Positions 33,380-33,883 of a stretch of 33,883 nt of DNA are shown here, piece by piece. The notes under the pieces were generated by a model, which was not told the origin of the DNA, ran no database searches, and saw nothing but the letters and a program-made list of their open reading frames with translations. Location: the NCBI GenBank assembly GCA_027053355.1, contig JALUDX010000137.1, positions 1 to 33,883 on the forward strand. Reading direction: 5' to 3'. Position numbers and translations under genes: made by a program. The DNA comes from Anaerolineales bacterium (GTDB lineage: Bacteria > Chloroflexota > Anaerolineae > Anaerolineales > DRMV01). How positions within the stretch are numbered: the first letter of the stretch is position 1; each line of letters starts with the position of its first letter.

Positions 33380-33541
33380 GTAATGACCTACGTGGTAGTC
33401 AAATGCCTCTGTCAGCGGTTTTTTCTTTGGAGTGCGGCGGCTCAGCCCCCTCTCCTCTCCCAATGGGAGAGGAGAGGGGGCGCGCAGCGGGGGTAAGGTG
33501 AAGGCGAAAAGCCACTGCAGCGCTTCTGGGTAGGTAATTAC
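33380..33541. mobile_element. R2 element copy E, hybrid of two subtypes
   Basis: 162 bp with termini GTAATGACCTAC and GTAGGTAATTAC. Its left part is the reverse complement of the right part of copies A/B (CTTTGGAGTGCGGCGG); its right part is the reverse complement of the left part of copies C/D (CACTGCAGCGCTTCTGGG). No 8-bp duplication (GCCCTGTC, GGGAAAAG). Confidence 0.7.
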
Positions 33542-33674
33542 GGGAAAAGCGAGATTTCCGAAAAGCCTTGGGCTGACGAGATGAGATTGTCAGCCAATGA
33601 AACAACGGCCGGGACACGATGGATTTTGTGTCGGGTAATCAGTGCAAAAAGAGTGTTCCCAAGGAGCCTGTTCT

Positions 33675-33703
33675 GTAGGGGCACAGCGCCGCTGCGCCCC
33701 TAC
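33675..33703. repeat. Short palindrome GTAGGGGC ... GCCCCTAC
   Basis: 8-bp inverted arms around a GC-rich centre. A related half-site (GTAGGGG then GGGCGCTGCGCCC) lies at about 16374-16401. It may be a REP-like unit; there is no T-run to call it a terminator. Confidence 0.5.
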
Positions 33704-33883
33704 TACTCGGGCTGTTGTTGGATTTGTCAGAACTTGGATTCAAAACCCGTTTTATCCCTGAAGTTCAGACATGAGTTAGGACATGAGGTAGAACCAAATC
33801 AGCAAAGGCGCTCAAGGCTTGTTTAGACGCCTCTTTGTAAAGGCGGGTTGGTATTGACCAATAATCCTTCAACAAAATAAAGG

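Larger units (their letters stand above)
33179..33883. other. 705-nt region upstream of the alpha-2-macroglobulin gene: -10 box, R2 copy E, hairpins
   Basis: No gene is supported. It contains a minus-strand TATAAT (33268-33273, no good -35), R2 copy E (33380-33541), a 7-bp hairpin GGCTGAC/GTCAGCC (33571-33595), and a palindrome GTAGGGGC ... GCCCCTAC (33675-33703). The last 180 nt show nothing recognisable. Confidence 0.6.

Noticed and set aside
33675-33703. Terminator at the right end of the window
   Set aside because: Palindromic arms are present but no T-run, and no gene ends next to it within the window.

Overview
The window is about 34 kb of GC-rich bacterial chromosome. Gene content suggests an anaerobic Gram-positive-like or Chloroflexota (Anaerolineae-type) organism: a ferredoxin-linked branched-chain 2-oxoacid oxidoreductase, a DUF11/sortase surface protein, a large lipoprotein alpha-2-macroglobulin, and intergenic spaces full of short dispersed repeats. 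The taxon is inferred from these traits, not shown by a marker gene.

Layout. Positions 1-1637 hold the 3' part of a DUF11-repeat surface protein fused to a sortase. An 85-aa orphan gene, a GH5-like secreted lipoprotein and an orphan PD-(D/E)XK-like protein follow (1.9-4.8 kb). From 4.9 to 16.9 kb everything runs leftward. Transcription begins at a good promoter (16858-16886), passes a complete leucine-type T-box leader (16508-16792), and enters the genes for the 4Fe-4S, alpha, beta and gamma subunits of a VOR-type 2-oxoacid:ferredoxin oxidoreductase. A second likely promoter (13313-13341) then precedes livG, a FadD-like acyl-CoA ligase, livH, livM, livK, livF and a PaaK-like acyl-CoA ligase. 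These genes together look like one physiological module: carboxylate or amino-acid uptake, CoA activation, and reversible oxidative decarboxylation or reductive carboxylation of branched-chain acyl-CoA. A T-box raises expression when charged tRNA-Leu is scarce, so at least the VOR part may serve leucine synthesis rather than leucine breakdown.

From 17 to 33 kb: two small membrane proteins (one in the ICMT/NnrU methyltransferase family), a D-hydantoinase/dihydropyrimidinase, an OsmC-family protein, a DUF59 protein, SAM hydrolase plus MurA (with Asp in place of the catalytic Cys), a SHOCT-like protein, a tyrosine recombinase overlapping a TrmH-family RNA methyltransferase, and a 2004-aa alpha-2-macroglobulin lipoprotein.

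The intergenic spaces are the other main feature. Two families of small elements, called R1 and R2 here, carry GTAA-starting terminal inverted repeats. Four copies (two of each family) are flanked by perfect 8-bp direct repeats, as expected for non-autonomous elements moved by an IS66-type transposase. R2 copies sit inside R1-like sequence, and one R1 copy rewrote the C-terminus of the TrmH-family gene. No tRNA, rRNA, CRISPR array or autonomous transposase gene was seen.
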